DNA of 6,301 bases from Actinomycetota bacterium (GCA_009700485.1 WLLZ01000099.1:1-6301); one strand, 5' to 3'. Positions 1-5,779 are shown, counted from the first letter of the stretch. Numbers and translations: made by a program. The notes: generated by a model from the letters alone, not told the origin.

Positions 1-1464
1 GCCGACAACAGCGTAGGAATAGGACTGAGCGTCAAGTAGGCCCGGGCCCATTGAAACCAGTGCGTCTTTTGCAACGGGATCAGAGATTCGTGCGGCCACC
101 TCAGCTACGGCAGCTCCCCCGCGGATTTCACCCGCGATTAGTTCGGCCTCCGGGAAGGGCAAGCCATCGGCGTTGAGGATGCCGGCCATCCGATTCTGGT
201 AAGCGGCAAAGCTCAAGGCGCCGACCAGCGCCCCCCCGAACACTCCGCCGATGTTTCCTGCGGCCTTATTGATCGATGCCGCAGCACCAGATGATTCCGC
301 AGGTGCTCGGCTCAGGAAAGTGTTGGTGATTGGACCAACTAGGAAGAGAGTGGGGACCGCGATCACCGAAAGCACCAACACGGGAACCCAGATCGGTGCA
401 TCCGGGGTAACAAACAAAGTCGCTAAGCAGGTAACGGCGCTGACTAGGAGTGCTATCAGAGCGGCCTTCGCCGGTCCGATGCGAGCACTCACCGGGCCGG
501 AGAGCAGGCCGCCAACCACCGCAAACCCTTGCGGCACGACGAGTAATAGTGCAATGAAAACGATTGGCACGCTGTAGCGGTACTGCAAGAGCATATTGGT
601 GTAGAAGAAGAGATCGGGCATCGACGCCACGCATAGGGCGACGACCAAGATGATTAACCCCCGCCCGCGGCACCAGCGAAAGTCAAGTGTCGTTGTCGCA
701 CTGCGCCGCATTATGACGATCAGGGCGAATAGGGCCACAACCGCTATCGCGGCGGCGAACACCGCGAAGTCGTCACTAGTTGCCAAACTGATGATACTTA
801 GGGAAGCACCGGCTAAGACCGCGCCGGCCAAAAGTGGCGTCACCATCTCCCCGCCCGCTCTCGTCGTGCTCTTGGGCACGTAACGCAACATTGCCACCAG
901 CGTGATGAGGCCCAGGACAACCCAAAAGATCAACACCGCCCGCCAACCCGCCGTTTCCACAATTAGGGCAGTCACGGGCGGGGCCAGCATGAAGACGGCG
1001 GGGGTGGCCGCTGCGTAGAAGCCAAATACCCGAGCCCGCTTACCCGGATCCGTCACCGTTGTATTGATCAACGAGAGGGCAACGATCGCGATGGTAACTA
1101 TGCCGATGCCATCAAGAATTCGGCCGATGACGATCCAGATCAAGTTCGGTGCCAGACCTACGATCACTGCGCCGATTATGAAAAGCGTAATCCCGATGGC
1201 AAGCATCCGGCGTGGACCCCAGCGATCAGAAAGCGCCCCCGCGACGAACACCACGAGCAGCCCCGCGGCCGACGGGGTGAATTCCAAGGAGTTGGCACTG
1301 TCCCTCGAGAAGCCGAGGTCCTGTTGCATTGACAAGAGGATGTAAGAAAAACCGGAAATCCGCACCTTCAGCAAGATCAAGCAAAGAAAAGCGGTAACCA
1401 CTGCGCCGCTCGTTGCGCGACCCACCGTACTGGGCCCCATCATACGCCCAACGCTATCGAACAT
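1..1464 (-). CDS. MFS exporter, DHA2 (14-helix) type, C-terminus cut by window edge
   Basis: The frame is open for 488 codons from ATG 1464 to base 1, so the last helix and stop lie outside. It should be a proton-coupled drug or metabolite exporter in the plasma membrane. Residues 69-88 carry MFS motif A (GALSDRWGPRRM, with D80 and the R85-R86 pair). R115 and G120 in helix 4 match the motif B position, and the motif C/helix 5 region ends in GWRAVL (173-178). About thirteen hydrophobic segments can be counted, roughly at 15-35, 62-77, 88-105, 109-130, 148-168, 174-193, 209-227, 231-250, 268-285, 298-322, 331-350, 358-380 and 403-420. They are followed by a long polar loop (421-482), typical between helices 13 and 14 of DHA2 exporters. 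An in-frame stop at 1504-1506 limits the start. ATG 1464 is chosen, but ATG 1443 or 1440 are possible because no site has a strong Shine-Dalgarno. It contains four TTA and five ATA codons, unusual for such GC-rich DNA. The substrate is unknown. Confidence 0.9.
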   Translation of the reverse strand, partial: MFDSVGRMMGPSTVGRATSGAVVTAFLCLILLKVRISGFSYILLSMQQDLGFSRDSANSLEFTPSAAGLLVVFVAGALSDRWGPRRMLAIGITLFIIGAVIVGLAPNLIWIVIGRILDGIGIVTIAIVALSLINTTVTDPGKRARVFGFYAAATPAVFMLAPPVTALIVETAGWRAVLIFWVVLGLITLVAMLRYVPKSTTRAGGEMVTPLLAGAVLAGASLSIISLATSDDFAVFAAAIAVVALFALIVIMRRSATTTLDFRWCRGRGLIILVVALCVASMPDLFFYTNMLLQYRYSVPIVFIALLLVVPQGFAVVGGLLSGPVSARIGPAKAALIALLVSAVTCLATLFVTPDAPIWVPVLVLSVIAVPTLFLVGPITNTFLSRAPAESSGAAASINKAAGNIGGVFGGALVGALSFAAYQNRMAGILNADGLPFPEAELIAGEIRGGAAVAEVAARISDPVAKDALVSMGPGLLDAQSYSYAVVG

Positions 1465-1567
1465 TACGTTTGTCCATATGCGTAACTGAGTCTGTGATCG
1501 ACATCAATTTCCCCGACGGAGCCGGATCGAGGATGCAGCGACGCGCAGCACTACACGAGTATCTCTC

Positions 1568-1588
1568 CGCGTGAGCTTGTCTCACGCG
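1568..1588. promoter_or_regulatory. Perfect 8-bp dyad, candidate operator between MFS gene and mini-gene
   Basis: CGCGTGAG and CTCACGCG form perfect inverted arms separated by CTTGT. The dyad lies 103 bases before the MFS start and 40 bases before the start of the small gene on the other strand. Two weaker dyads follow: GGAC-TTG-GTCC (1595-1605) and GGCT-N6-AGCC (1608-1621). No T-run follows, so a terminator is unlikely; a repressor site for one or both divergent genes is the more natural reading. No TetR or MarR gene is in the window. A poor promoter for the MFS gene can be proposed on the minus strand (TTGATG 1507-1502, 17-base spacer, TACGCA 1484-1479), but it is weak. Confidence 0.4.
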
Positions 1589-1628
1589 CCCGCTGGACTT
1601 GGTCCGTGGCTCGATATAGCCTTCCAGC

Positions 1629-1802
1629 ATGATTCCGTTCGTCGTTCTCACCGTGATGGTCGGCGGAGTTTCGCTGGCTCTTTTCTTGAACCGCGGTCGC
1701 GGCAACGCTCAGGGTTGCTGCTGCCCGTCTGACCCGAGCAGGGATACCCGCATGCGGGAGGCCTTTAGTGAGGCAGGCACGGTCAGCACGAAGGAGCAGT
1801 GA
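1629..1802 (+). CDS. Small membrane protein with CCC cluster, 57 aa
   Basis: ATG 1629 opens a 57-codon frame ending at TGA 1800-1802. Residues 2-20 are one hydrophobic helix, followed by NRGRG (21-25), so by the positive-inside rule the tail faces the cytoplasm. The tail begins with three consecutive cysteines (C30-C32) and proline, then a charged stretch with DPSRDTRMREAF (35-46). This order (helix, basic anchor, Cys cluster, charged tail) is protein-like rather than random, and the frame fills the gap up to the convergent kinase gene. No family is recognised with certainty. A membrane-anchored metal-binding or redox role is an inference from the cysteines and the copper-type neighbours. Against it: no clear Shine-Dalgarno before the ATG, and no recognisable regulator box upstream; it could be a leaderless transcript. 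Confidence 0.6.
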   Translation: MIPFVVLTVMVGGVSLALFLNRGRGNAQGCCCPSDPSRDTRMREAFSEAGTVSTKEQ

Positions 1803-1855
1803 ACGGGGGTGTCAAAAACCGCCCCGGTGGTGGTTCGTTCATTCGCCATGCGTTA

Positions 1856-2986
1856 TCACGTGAAAGATGGATCGCGGCGTTTCCCTGCTTCGGTAGCGGG
1901 GAGCTCGATTGTCATGGTGGTCCCGAGCCCTGTCCCCGGTGAGGCGGCAGTGATGCTCCCTGAGTGGTCGCTGACCAGGGCACGTGCAATTGTGAGCCCC
2001 AGCCCGCTGCCGCCGCCGTCGGTGCTGATCCGTGATGGGTCGACGCGATGGAATCGCTCGAACACCCAACCCACCTGATCGGCCGGTATCCCCTCGCCAG
2101 TGTCCTTGACCGTGAGCCGGACGCTCGAGCCGGCACGCTCAACGGCGACGATCACCTGTCCGCCGACCGGTGTGTGACGGAGTGCGTTGTCCAGCAGATT
2201 GGCGAGGACCTGTTGCAGTCGCATGGCGTCTCCCATGACCGCACAGGGATGTTCACCGAGCCGGGCGACCAACTCGACGCCTTTGCCAATGAATCTTGGC
2301 GCCGCGGCGGCCACCGCGGCACGGGCGATGTCACGGGCGTCGATCCGCTCCAGTCGCAACCCCAAGGCGTGCTCCTCAGCTGCCGCGACCTCACGCACAT
2401 CCGTGGCAAGGCGTCTCAGCCGGTTGATCTGATCGCGCATGGTTCGCCACGAGACCTCATCATGGGGCAGCACATCGTCTTCCATGCCGTCGACATACGC
2501 CTCGAGAGTTGCCAACGGCGTGCGCAACTCGTGAGCCAGGTTGGCTAGCAGGCGGGAGCGTGTCGCCTCGGTCGCTCCTAGGCGCTGCGCCATCTTGCTG
2601 AACGAGACCGACAATTGATGAAGCTCGCTGCTGAAGGTGGCGTCAGGCACATCGACGTCGTATCGCCCCGTCGCGACAATCTCCGCTGATTCAGCCAGTT
2701 CCTCGACCGGCCTGGAGACCCGTCGCACCATCAGCCATGCGATCGCCCCTGCCGCGAGCAGTGAGGTCACCGCTGCCAAGCCCACGGATATGGCGAACGC
2801 CGAGGCAAACGCCTCCTCGGCGTGCAGTTGCACGGTGACGTCAGCGACCCCGGCTTGAATGAGATGGTTGTGGAACAGGGTGGGCGCCACGAGGATCGCA
2901 GACACCACCAAGGTGAGTGTCCCTATCCCCACGACGAGAGCCTGCGCTTGCATGAGACGGACAGCTAGCCGAGGTCGACGCTTCAT
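1856..2986 (-). CDS. Sensor histidine kinase, HAMP type, copper-sensor-like context
   Basis: A 376-residue membrane kinase that should autophosphorylate and pass the phosphate to the regulator encoded just upstream. Helix 1 is about 13-38 and helix 2 about 62-87. The extracytoplasmic loop between them is only about 23 residues and contains H39, H41 and H55. HAMP follows (about 88-140, with RRVSRPVEEL). The dimerisation domain has the H-box AHELRTP with phospho-acceptor H152. The ATPase domain has the N-box (LLDNALRHTP, N267), G1 (DTGEGIP, D295), F-box (FERFHRVD, 309-316) and G2 (GGSGLGL, 325-331), so all catalytic boxes are intact. ATG 2986 is chosen because it overlaps the regulator stop as ATGA and begins a normal basic N-terminus (MKRRPR). 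A start at 3124 is possible in frame but would lie deep inside the regulator gene. The signal sensed is inferred from neighbours, not seen. Confidence 0.93.
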   Translation of the reverse strand: MKRRPRLAVRLMQAQALVVGIGTLTLVVSAILVAPTLFHNHLIQAGVADVTVQLHAEEAFASAFAISVGLAAVTSLLAAGAIAWLMVRRVSRPVEELAESAEIVATGRYDVDVPDATFSSELHQLSVSFSKMAQRLGATEATRSRLLANLAHELRTPLATLEAYVDGMEDDVLPHDEVSWRTMRDQINRLRRLATDVREVAAAEEHALGLRLERIDARDIARAAVAAAAPRFIGKGVELVARLGEHPCAVMGDAMRLQQVLANLLDNALRHTPVGGQVIVAVERAGSSVRLTVKDTGEGIPADQVGWVFERFHRVDPSRISTDGGGSGLGLTIARALVSDHSGSITAASPGTGLGTTMTIELPATEAGKRRDPSFT

Positions 2987-3681
2987 GGGGCGACCATGCC
3001 GTATCCCACACCACGCACCGTTCGAATGAACCTCGGCTCGGCGGCGGCATCCCCGATCTTTTCGCGCACATGCCCAATGTGGACGTCGACAACATGCTCG
3101 TCTCCGTACCACCCCGGGCCCCACACGGCATCGATCAACTTCCTTCGGGTCAGCACGGCCCGCGGATGCGCCATCATCGCCGCGAGCAAGTCGAACTCCG
3201 TGCGGGTCAACTCAATCTCGCTACCGTCCAAGGTGAGGTTGCGCCCTTGAGCGTCCATCGTTAGCGTCCCAATGGTGTAGAGCTCGGTCGAGTCGTTATC
3301 CGATCCGGCTCGCGGACGTCGCAGCATGGCGCGCACGCGCGCAATCAACTCCCGTGGAGAAAATGGCTTGACGAGGTAGTCGTCCGCCCCCATGGATAGG
3401 CCAAGGACTTTGTCCATCTCCTCGTCGCGTGCCGTCAGCATTATGATGTACGCGTCGGAGAACTGACGAATCTGGCGACACGCCTCGATGCCGTCGAATC
3501 CGGGGAGCATGATGTCGAGCACGATCAGCACCGGGGAGTCAGCGCGGGCTCGAGCCACGGCGTCCGGTCCGGTGTGGGCGACCGCGACGTCGAACCCCTC
3601 ACGCTCGAGGTAGCTGCCAACGACTCCCGTCAATGGCACCTCGTCGTCGACGACCAAAACTTTCAACCGTTCATTCGCCAT
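2983..3681 (-). CDS. OmpR/PhoB-family response regulator, CopR-like context
   Basis: A 232-residue regulator with a complete receiver domain (about 6-118). It has acidic pocket D12-D13, phospho-acceptor D56 in LDIMLPGFDG, T83 in MLTARDE, and K105 in LVKPF. A winged-helix DNA-binding domain follows (about 131-231), with ELTRTEFDLL, VLTRRKLIDAVWG and the recognition-helix stretch DVHIGHVREKIG, ending in RTVRGVGYGMV. It should bind direct repeats as a phosphorylated dimer. The kinase gene follows with a 4-base overlap, so the two are translated together. ATG 3681 is chosen; TTG 3684 directly upstream in frame is an alternative (see the ribosome-site entry). The divergent DUF305 operon starts 212 bases away, and candidate binding sites lie there and at 5699-5718. 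Membership of the copper-responsive CopR/CusR group is inferred from context and from the sites. Confidence 0.95.
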   Translation of the reverse strand: MANERLKVLVVDDEVPLTGVVGSYLEREGFDVAVAHTGPDAVARARADSPVLIVLDIMLPGFDGIEACRQIRQFSDAYIIMLTARDEEMDKVLGLSMGADDYLVKPFSPRELIARVRAMLRRPRAGSDNDSTELYTIGTLTMDAQGRNLTLDGSEIELTRTEFDLLAAMMAHPRAVLTRRKLIDAVWGPGWYGDEHVVDVHIGHVREKIGDAAAEPRFIRTVRGVGYGMVAP

Positions 3682-3692
3682 CAACGATCCAT

Positions 3693-3698
3693 CCCTCC
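3693..3698 (-). promoter_or_regulatory. Ribosome binding site of the response regulator
   Basis: Read on the minus strand this is GGAGGG. It ends 8 bases before TTG 3684 and 11 bases before ATG 3681, the next codon in frame. The spacing favours TTG while codon preference favours ATG, so the protein may be 232 or 233 residues. Confidence 0.6.
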
Positions 3699-3776
3699 GC
3701 CAGCCTCGTCACCACGATTGTGCCAACACCATTTTTAGACTCTTGAAGTGGTCACGGCGCGCTGCCGTCTCGCACG

Positions 3777-3796
3777 GAGCCTTTATCGAACCTTGA
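3777..3796 (-). promoter_or_regulatory. Candidate response-regulator box upstream of the DUF305 operon
   Basis: On the minus strand the site reads TCAAGGTTCGATAAAGGCTC, two 9-base half-sites at 11-base periodicity. It shares 15 of 20 bases with the site at 5699-5718, and every difference is a purine or pyrimidine transition. It lies 97 bases before the DUF305 start codon and its end overlaps a possible -35 (TTGATC, 3793-3798). No convincing -10 is present at the normal distance, as is common for activator-dependent promoters. The match to a copper regulator site is by memory of the tandem TGAAGATTT motif of corynebacterial CopR. Confidence 0.55.
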
Positions 3797-3824
3797 TCCA
3801 TTCTCAAGCGCAGCGCTACTCAGT

Positions 3825-3843
3825 GTGGCCCATGATGGGGTAT
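3825..3843. promoter_or_regulatory. Possible CsoR-like half-site or dyad in the DUF305 leader region
   Basis: GGGGTAT at 3837-3843 matches one arm of the CsoR-type copper-repressor operator as remembered (ATACCCC...GGGGTAT). The opposite arm (GTGGCCC, 3825-3831) matches in only four of seven positions. A separate exact dyad, CCCAT-G-ATGGG, sits at 3829-3839. Either could be an operator downstream of the activator box, but the evidence is thin. Confidence 0.25.
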
Positions 3844-3893
3844 GAAGTGGTTTAGTCCCTTATCAACTCGGCTCTGAAGGAGATTGCCCGCAC

Positions 3894-4517
3894 ATGAGAA
3901 TGACCAGCAAGATGAATGTTCTAATTGTCGCGACCGTGGCTGCCACCGTCCTCCTGACGGGTTGTGCATCCTCGAGCATGTCGTCAGCGGAAATGCCAGC
4001 CGGTCATTCTTCCAGTAGTGGCGCCGTGGTTGCGACCGGCTCGGACGCGGACGTTACCTTCGCGCAACTCATGATCTCGCATCACGGGCAGGCGGTGGAA
4101 ATGGCCGACATGGCCCTGCAGCAGGCCACCTCCGCGGAGGTCACCGACCTTGCCACCCAAATCAAGGCCGCGCAGGACCCGGAGATCGGGCAGATGCGCG
4201 GCTGGCTGCGGCAGTGGGGCGCCCCCGAGCAGATGGACAGCATGGACGGCATGGGCCACGGGGACATGGACATGGGCGGGCAGAGCGCCGGCGGCATGAT
4301 GTCCGATGCGGACATGGGTGCGCTCGGCGGCGCCAGCGGCGCCGACTTTGACCGCATGTGGCTGACCATGATGATTGCCCATCATGAAGGCGCCATCAAG
4401 ATGGCCGAGCAGGTAAAGGCCGAGTCGACCAACCCAGACGTGATCGCCTTAGCCGACGCCGTCGTCGCCGGGCAGAAGAAGGAGATCGACACAATGCAGC
4501 AACTGCTGGACAATTAA
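3894..4517 (+). CDS. DUF305 lipoprotein, CopM-like, Met/His-rich
   Basis: A 207-residue exported lipoprotein. The signal peptide ends in lipobox LLTGC with lipidated C24, so it is anchored on the outer face of the membrane. DUF305 is a ferritin-like four-helix family with two matching halves: residues 56-72 (FAQLMISHHGQAVEMAD, H63-H64, M70) and 152-171 (FDRMWLTMMIAHHEGAIKMA, H163-H164, M170). Between them is a linker (about 114-141) dense in methionine with GMGHGDMDMGG and MM, a likely soft-metal ligand patch. Members such as cyanobacterial CopM bind copper; copper binding here is inferred. The Shine-Dalgarno GAAGGAGA (3876-3883) lies 10 bases before ATG 3894; ATG 3900 would be too far. It is the first gene of an operon, 21 bases ahead of the HMA gene, under the candidate box at 3777-3796. 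Confidence 0.93.
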   Translation: MRMTSKMNVLIVATVAATVLLTGCASSSMSSAEMPAGHSSSSGAVVATGSDADVTFAQLMISHHGQAVEMADMALQQATSAEVTDLATQIKAAQDPEIGQMRGWLRQWGAPEQMDSMDGMGHGDMDMGGQSAGGMMSDADMGALGGASGADFDRMWLTMMIAHHEGAIKMAEQVKAESTNPDVIALADAVVAGQKKEIDTMQQLLDN

Positions 4518-4538
4518 TCACCACCAAGGGGAGTCTCA

Positions 4539-4772
4539 ATGAACACGACCACGAGCTTCGCCATCATCGGGATGACATGCGGGCATTGCGTCTCCGTGGT
4601 CACCCGTGCCTTGACTGACCTACCGGGTTTTGTCTCGGTGGACGTGGAGCTGGTCCCCGGTGGCCCCTCACCGATTACGCTCATTAGCCAGGAACCGGTG
4701 GCATCAGCCGATTTCGCAAAGCTCATCGAGACGCTCATCGATCAGGAGGGATACGAGGTCGCATGGTCCTAA
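4539..4772 (+). CDS. HMA-domain metal-binding protein, CopZ-like
   Basis: A 77-residue cytoplasmic protein made of a single heavy-metal-associated domain. The metal loop is IGMTCGHCVSVV (10-21), with ligand cysteines C14 and C17, directly before helix 1. After strand 2 (VSVDVELV, 32-39) there is a Pro/Gly-rich insert (PGGPSP), then strand 3 and helix 2 (ADFAKLIETLIDQEGYEV, 57-74). It is slightly longer than classical CopZ because of this insert. GMTCxxC proteins carry Cu(I) to P-type ATPases or regulators; no ATPase is in this window, so the partner is unknown. A strong Shine-Dalgarno (AAGGGGAG, 4526-4533) lies 5 bases before ATG 4539. Its last 10 bases overlap the next gene, implying coupled translation. 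Confidence 0.93.
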   Translation: MNTTTSFAIIGMTCGHCVSVVTRALTDLPGFVSVDVELVPGGPSPITLISQEPVASADFAKLIETLIDQEGYEVAWS

Positions 4773-5635
4773 CGCCAGCCCGAGCGGTTGCGGCAGCGGC
4801 GTTGGCCGTTGCCTCCGGCCTAATCCTGACCGCGTGCGGTGGCACCGGTGCCACGTCCGCAACAGTTTCCGCACCGGCGGTAGACGGGGCCGCCCTGCCT
4901 GCGCATGTACATAACCTCGCGTATAACGCCGACACCCTGCTTTTCGGCACCCACGAAGGGTTGTGGGAACAGGCACCCGGGCAGGTGCCCAAGGCCGTCT
5001 CTCAGGAAGCCTTCGACGTCATGGGATTCACCCAAAACGGTGACCGATGGCTCGCCTCAGGCCACCCCGCGGCCGGCAGCACTGCGCCAGGAAGCCTAGG
5101 CCTCCTTGAGTCCACCGACGAGGGGGTGACCTGGAGCCCGGTCGCACTTTCCGGGGAGGTTGACTTCCACCGACTTGTCGCTGCCGGCGACCAACTGTTC
5201 GGCATCAACTCCGCGGACAACGCCCTGCTTCGATCCGATGACGGGGGCCGCTCATGGACCTCGGCCGGTGCCGTTCCGCTGTTCGACCTCGCCGTGGCTC
5301 CGGATAACCCCGACACCTTGCTGGGGACGACAGCCGACGGGCCGGTTATCAGCACCGACGCAGGAACCACGTTCGAGGCTGCGCCCGCACCTGCGCTGAT
5401 CGCATTTCTTGCATGGACCCCTCGCGCGCTGGTAGGCGTCGCAGCCGATGGGCAGGTACTGGAGTCCACCGATCGGGGCGCCAACTGGCAAGCCAAGGGC
5501 CGGGTCGCCGGCCCGCCCGCCGCTGTGGCCGCCGACGGCAGCCGGGTTGCCGTGCTGGCGGGCGGAGTTGTGTACGAGTCCACCGACAACGGGGCCACCT
5601 TCACCCAGCGGGTCACCGGGATTACCGGTCACTGA
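4763..5635 (+). CDS. Asp-box beta-propeller lipoprotein (F510_1955 glycosylhydrolase-like)
   Basis: A 290-residue exported lipoprotein with a signal peptide ending in LTAC (lipidated C25). Five Asp-box motifs (S-x-D-x-G-x-x-W/F) are seen at 117-124, 158-165, 197-204, 235-242 and 273-280, spaced 41, 39, 38 and 38 residues, so each marks a propeller blade. A further N-terminal blade may lie around 48-70 (HVHNLAY, GTHEGLW). It resembles the family NCBI names F510_1955 glycosylhydrolase, but Asp-boxes are structural and I see no catalytic residues that prove sugar cleavage. ATG 4763 overlaps the HMA gene by 10 bases, with AGGAGGG (4744-4750) inside that gene as ribosome site, 12 bases upstream. 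It probably acts on the membrane outer face with the DUF305 protein, perhaps as a scaffold or binding protein; the role in metal handling is inference. Confidence 0.85.
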   Translation: MVLTPARAVAAAALAVASGLILTACGGTGATSATVSAPAVDGAALPAHVHNLAYNADTLLFGTHEGLWEQAPGQVPKAVSQEAFDVMGFTQNGDRWLASGHPAAGSTAPGSLGLLESTDEGVTWSPVALSGEVDFHRLVAAGDQLFGINSADNALLRSDDGGRSWTSAGAVPLFDLAVAPDNPDTLLGTTADGPVISTDAGTTFEAAPAPALIAFLAWTPRALVGVAADGQVLESTDRGANWQAKGRVAGPPAAVAADGSRVAVLAGGVVYESTDNGATFTQRVTGITGH

Positions 5636-5698
5636 CGAGGGGGGCCGCCAGCCGCCCACGTGCTTTGTGCCGTCCAGCTCCCTCTTGCCGGTAAAACC

Positions 5699-5718
5699 AA
5701 GTCTTCATTGAATCTTGA
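5699..5718 (-). promoter_or_regulatory. Candidate response-regulator box upstream of the secreted hydrolase gene
   Basis: On the minus strand it reads TCAAGATTCAATGAAGACTT. Compared with the remembered CopR motif TGAAGATTT-NN-TGAAGATTT it agrees at 15 of 18 defined positions. It matches the site at 3777-3796 at 15 of 20 positions, in the same orientation, and lies 98 bases before GTG 5817. It also overlaps the -35-like TTGACA at 5715-5720. Confidence 0.6.
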
Positions 5719-5727
5719 CACAAGATT
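5711..5727. promoter_or_regulatory. 17-bp dyad containing a consensus -35 (TTGACA)
   Basis: AATCTTG and CAAGATT are perfect inverted 7-base arms around ACA. The -35 hexamer TTGACA (5715-5720) sits inside the dyad. At 17-18 bases spacing the -10 would be TGGCAA or GGCAAT, which is poor; CATAAT at 5753-5758 is a better hexamer but 32 bases away. A bound protein here would cover the -35. The dyad shares its left arm with the direct-repeat box, so it may be an extension of that site or a second regulator's operator. Confidence 0.45.
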
Positions 5728-5744
5728 GGCGAGCCCATGGCAAT

Positions 5745-5779
5745 GCCACCCGCATAATAAAGGAGAAGGTGGCGCCACC
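5745..5779 (+). other. Alternative hairpins in the leader of the secreted hydrolase gene
   Basis: GGTGGC (5768-5773) can pair either with GCCACC upstream (5745-5750, 17-base loop holding an AAGGAGA motif) or with GCCACC immediately downstream (5774-5779, forming the 12-base palindrome GGTGGCGCCACC). The two pairings exclude each other. The real ribosome site (AGGAGAG, 5803-5809) lies beyond both. Whether it works as an RNA switch is not shown. Confidence 0.3.

Larger units (their letters stand above)
3744..3851 (+). repeat. Two copies of a 9-base direct repeat in the divergent intergenic region
   Basis: TGAAGTGGT occurs at 3744-3752 and 3843-3851, 99 bases apart, both on the plus strand. Each copy shares the TGAAG core expected, from memory, of CopR-type half-sites, but neither has a partner 11 bases away. 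They could be weak regulator half-sites or chance. Confidence 0.3.

Noticed and set aside
1803..1855. Terminator between the convergent mini-gene and kinase
   Set aside because: Only weak G/C-rich pairings are possible and no T-run follows on either strand.
1856..1863. TCACGTGA palindrome at the kinase stop
   Set aside because: Eight bases, falls on the last codons of the kinase, and has no T-run or promoter context; likely chance.
2048..2548. A 166-codon plus-strand open frame
   Set aside because: It lies antisense inside the kinase gene, whose reading frame contains every conserved kinase box; long antisense frames are expected in GC-rich coding DNA.
2987..3124. Extended kinase start at 3124
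   Set aside because: The extra 46 residues are Arg/Cys-rich shadow translation of the regulator's DNA-binding domain; ATG 2986 overlaps the regulator stop as ATGA and gives a normal N-terminus.
5002..5616. A 204-codon minus-strand open frame
   Set aside because: It is antisense to the propeller gene with its five Asp-boxes, signal peptide and ribosome site; its own product shows only low-complexity Ser/Ala/Pro.
5636..5698. Terminator after the propeller gene
   Set aside because: The GC-rich stretch has no clean inverted repeat followed by a T-run, so read-through cannot be excluded but no site is called.
5737..5760. Six-codon leader frame (MAMPPA) with tandem TAA stops
   Set aside because: No ribosome site precedes it and it may lie within or upstream of the promoter; too short to support.
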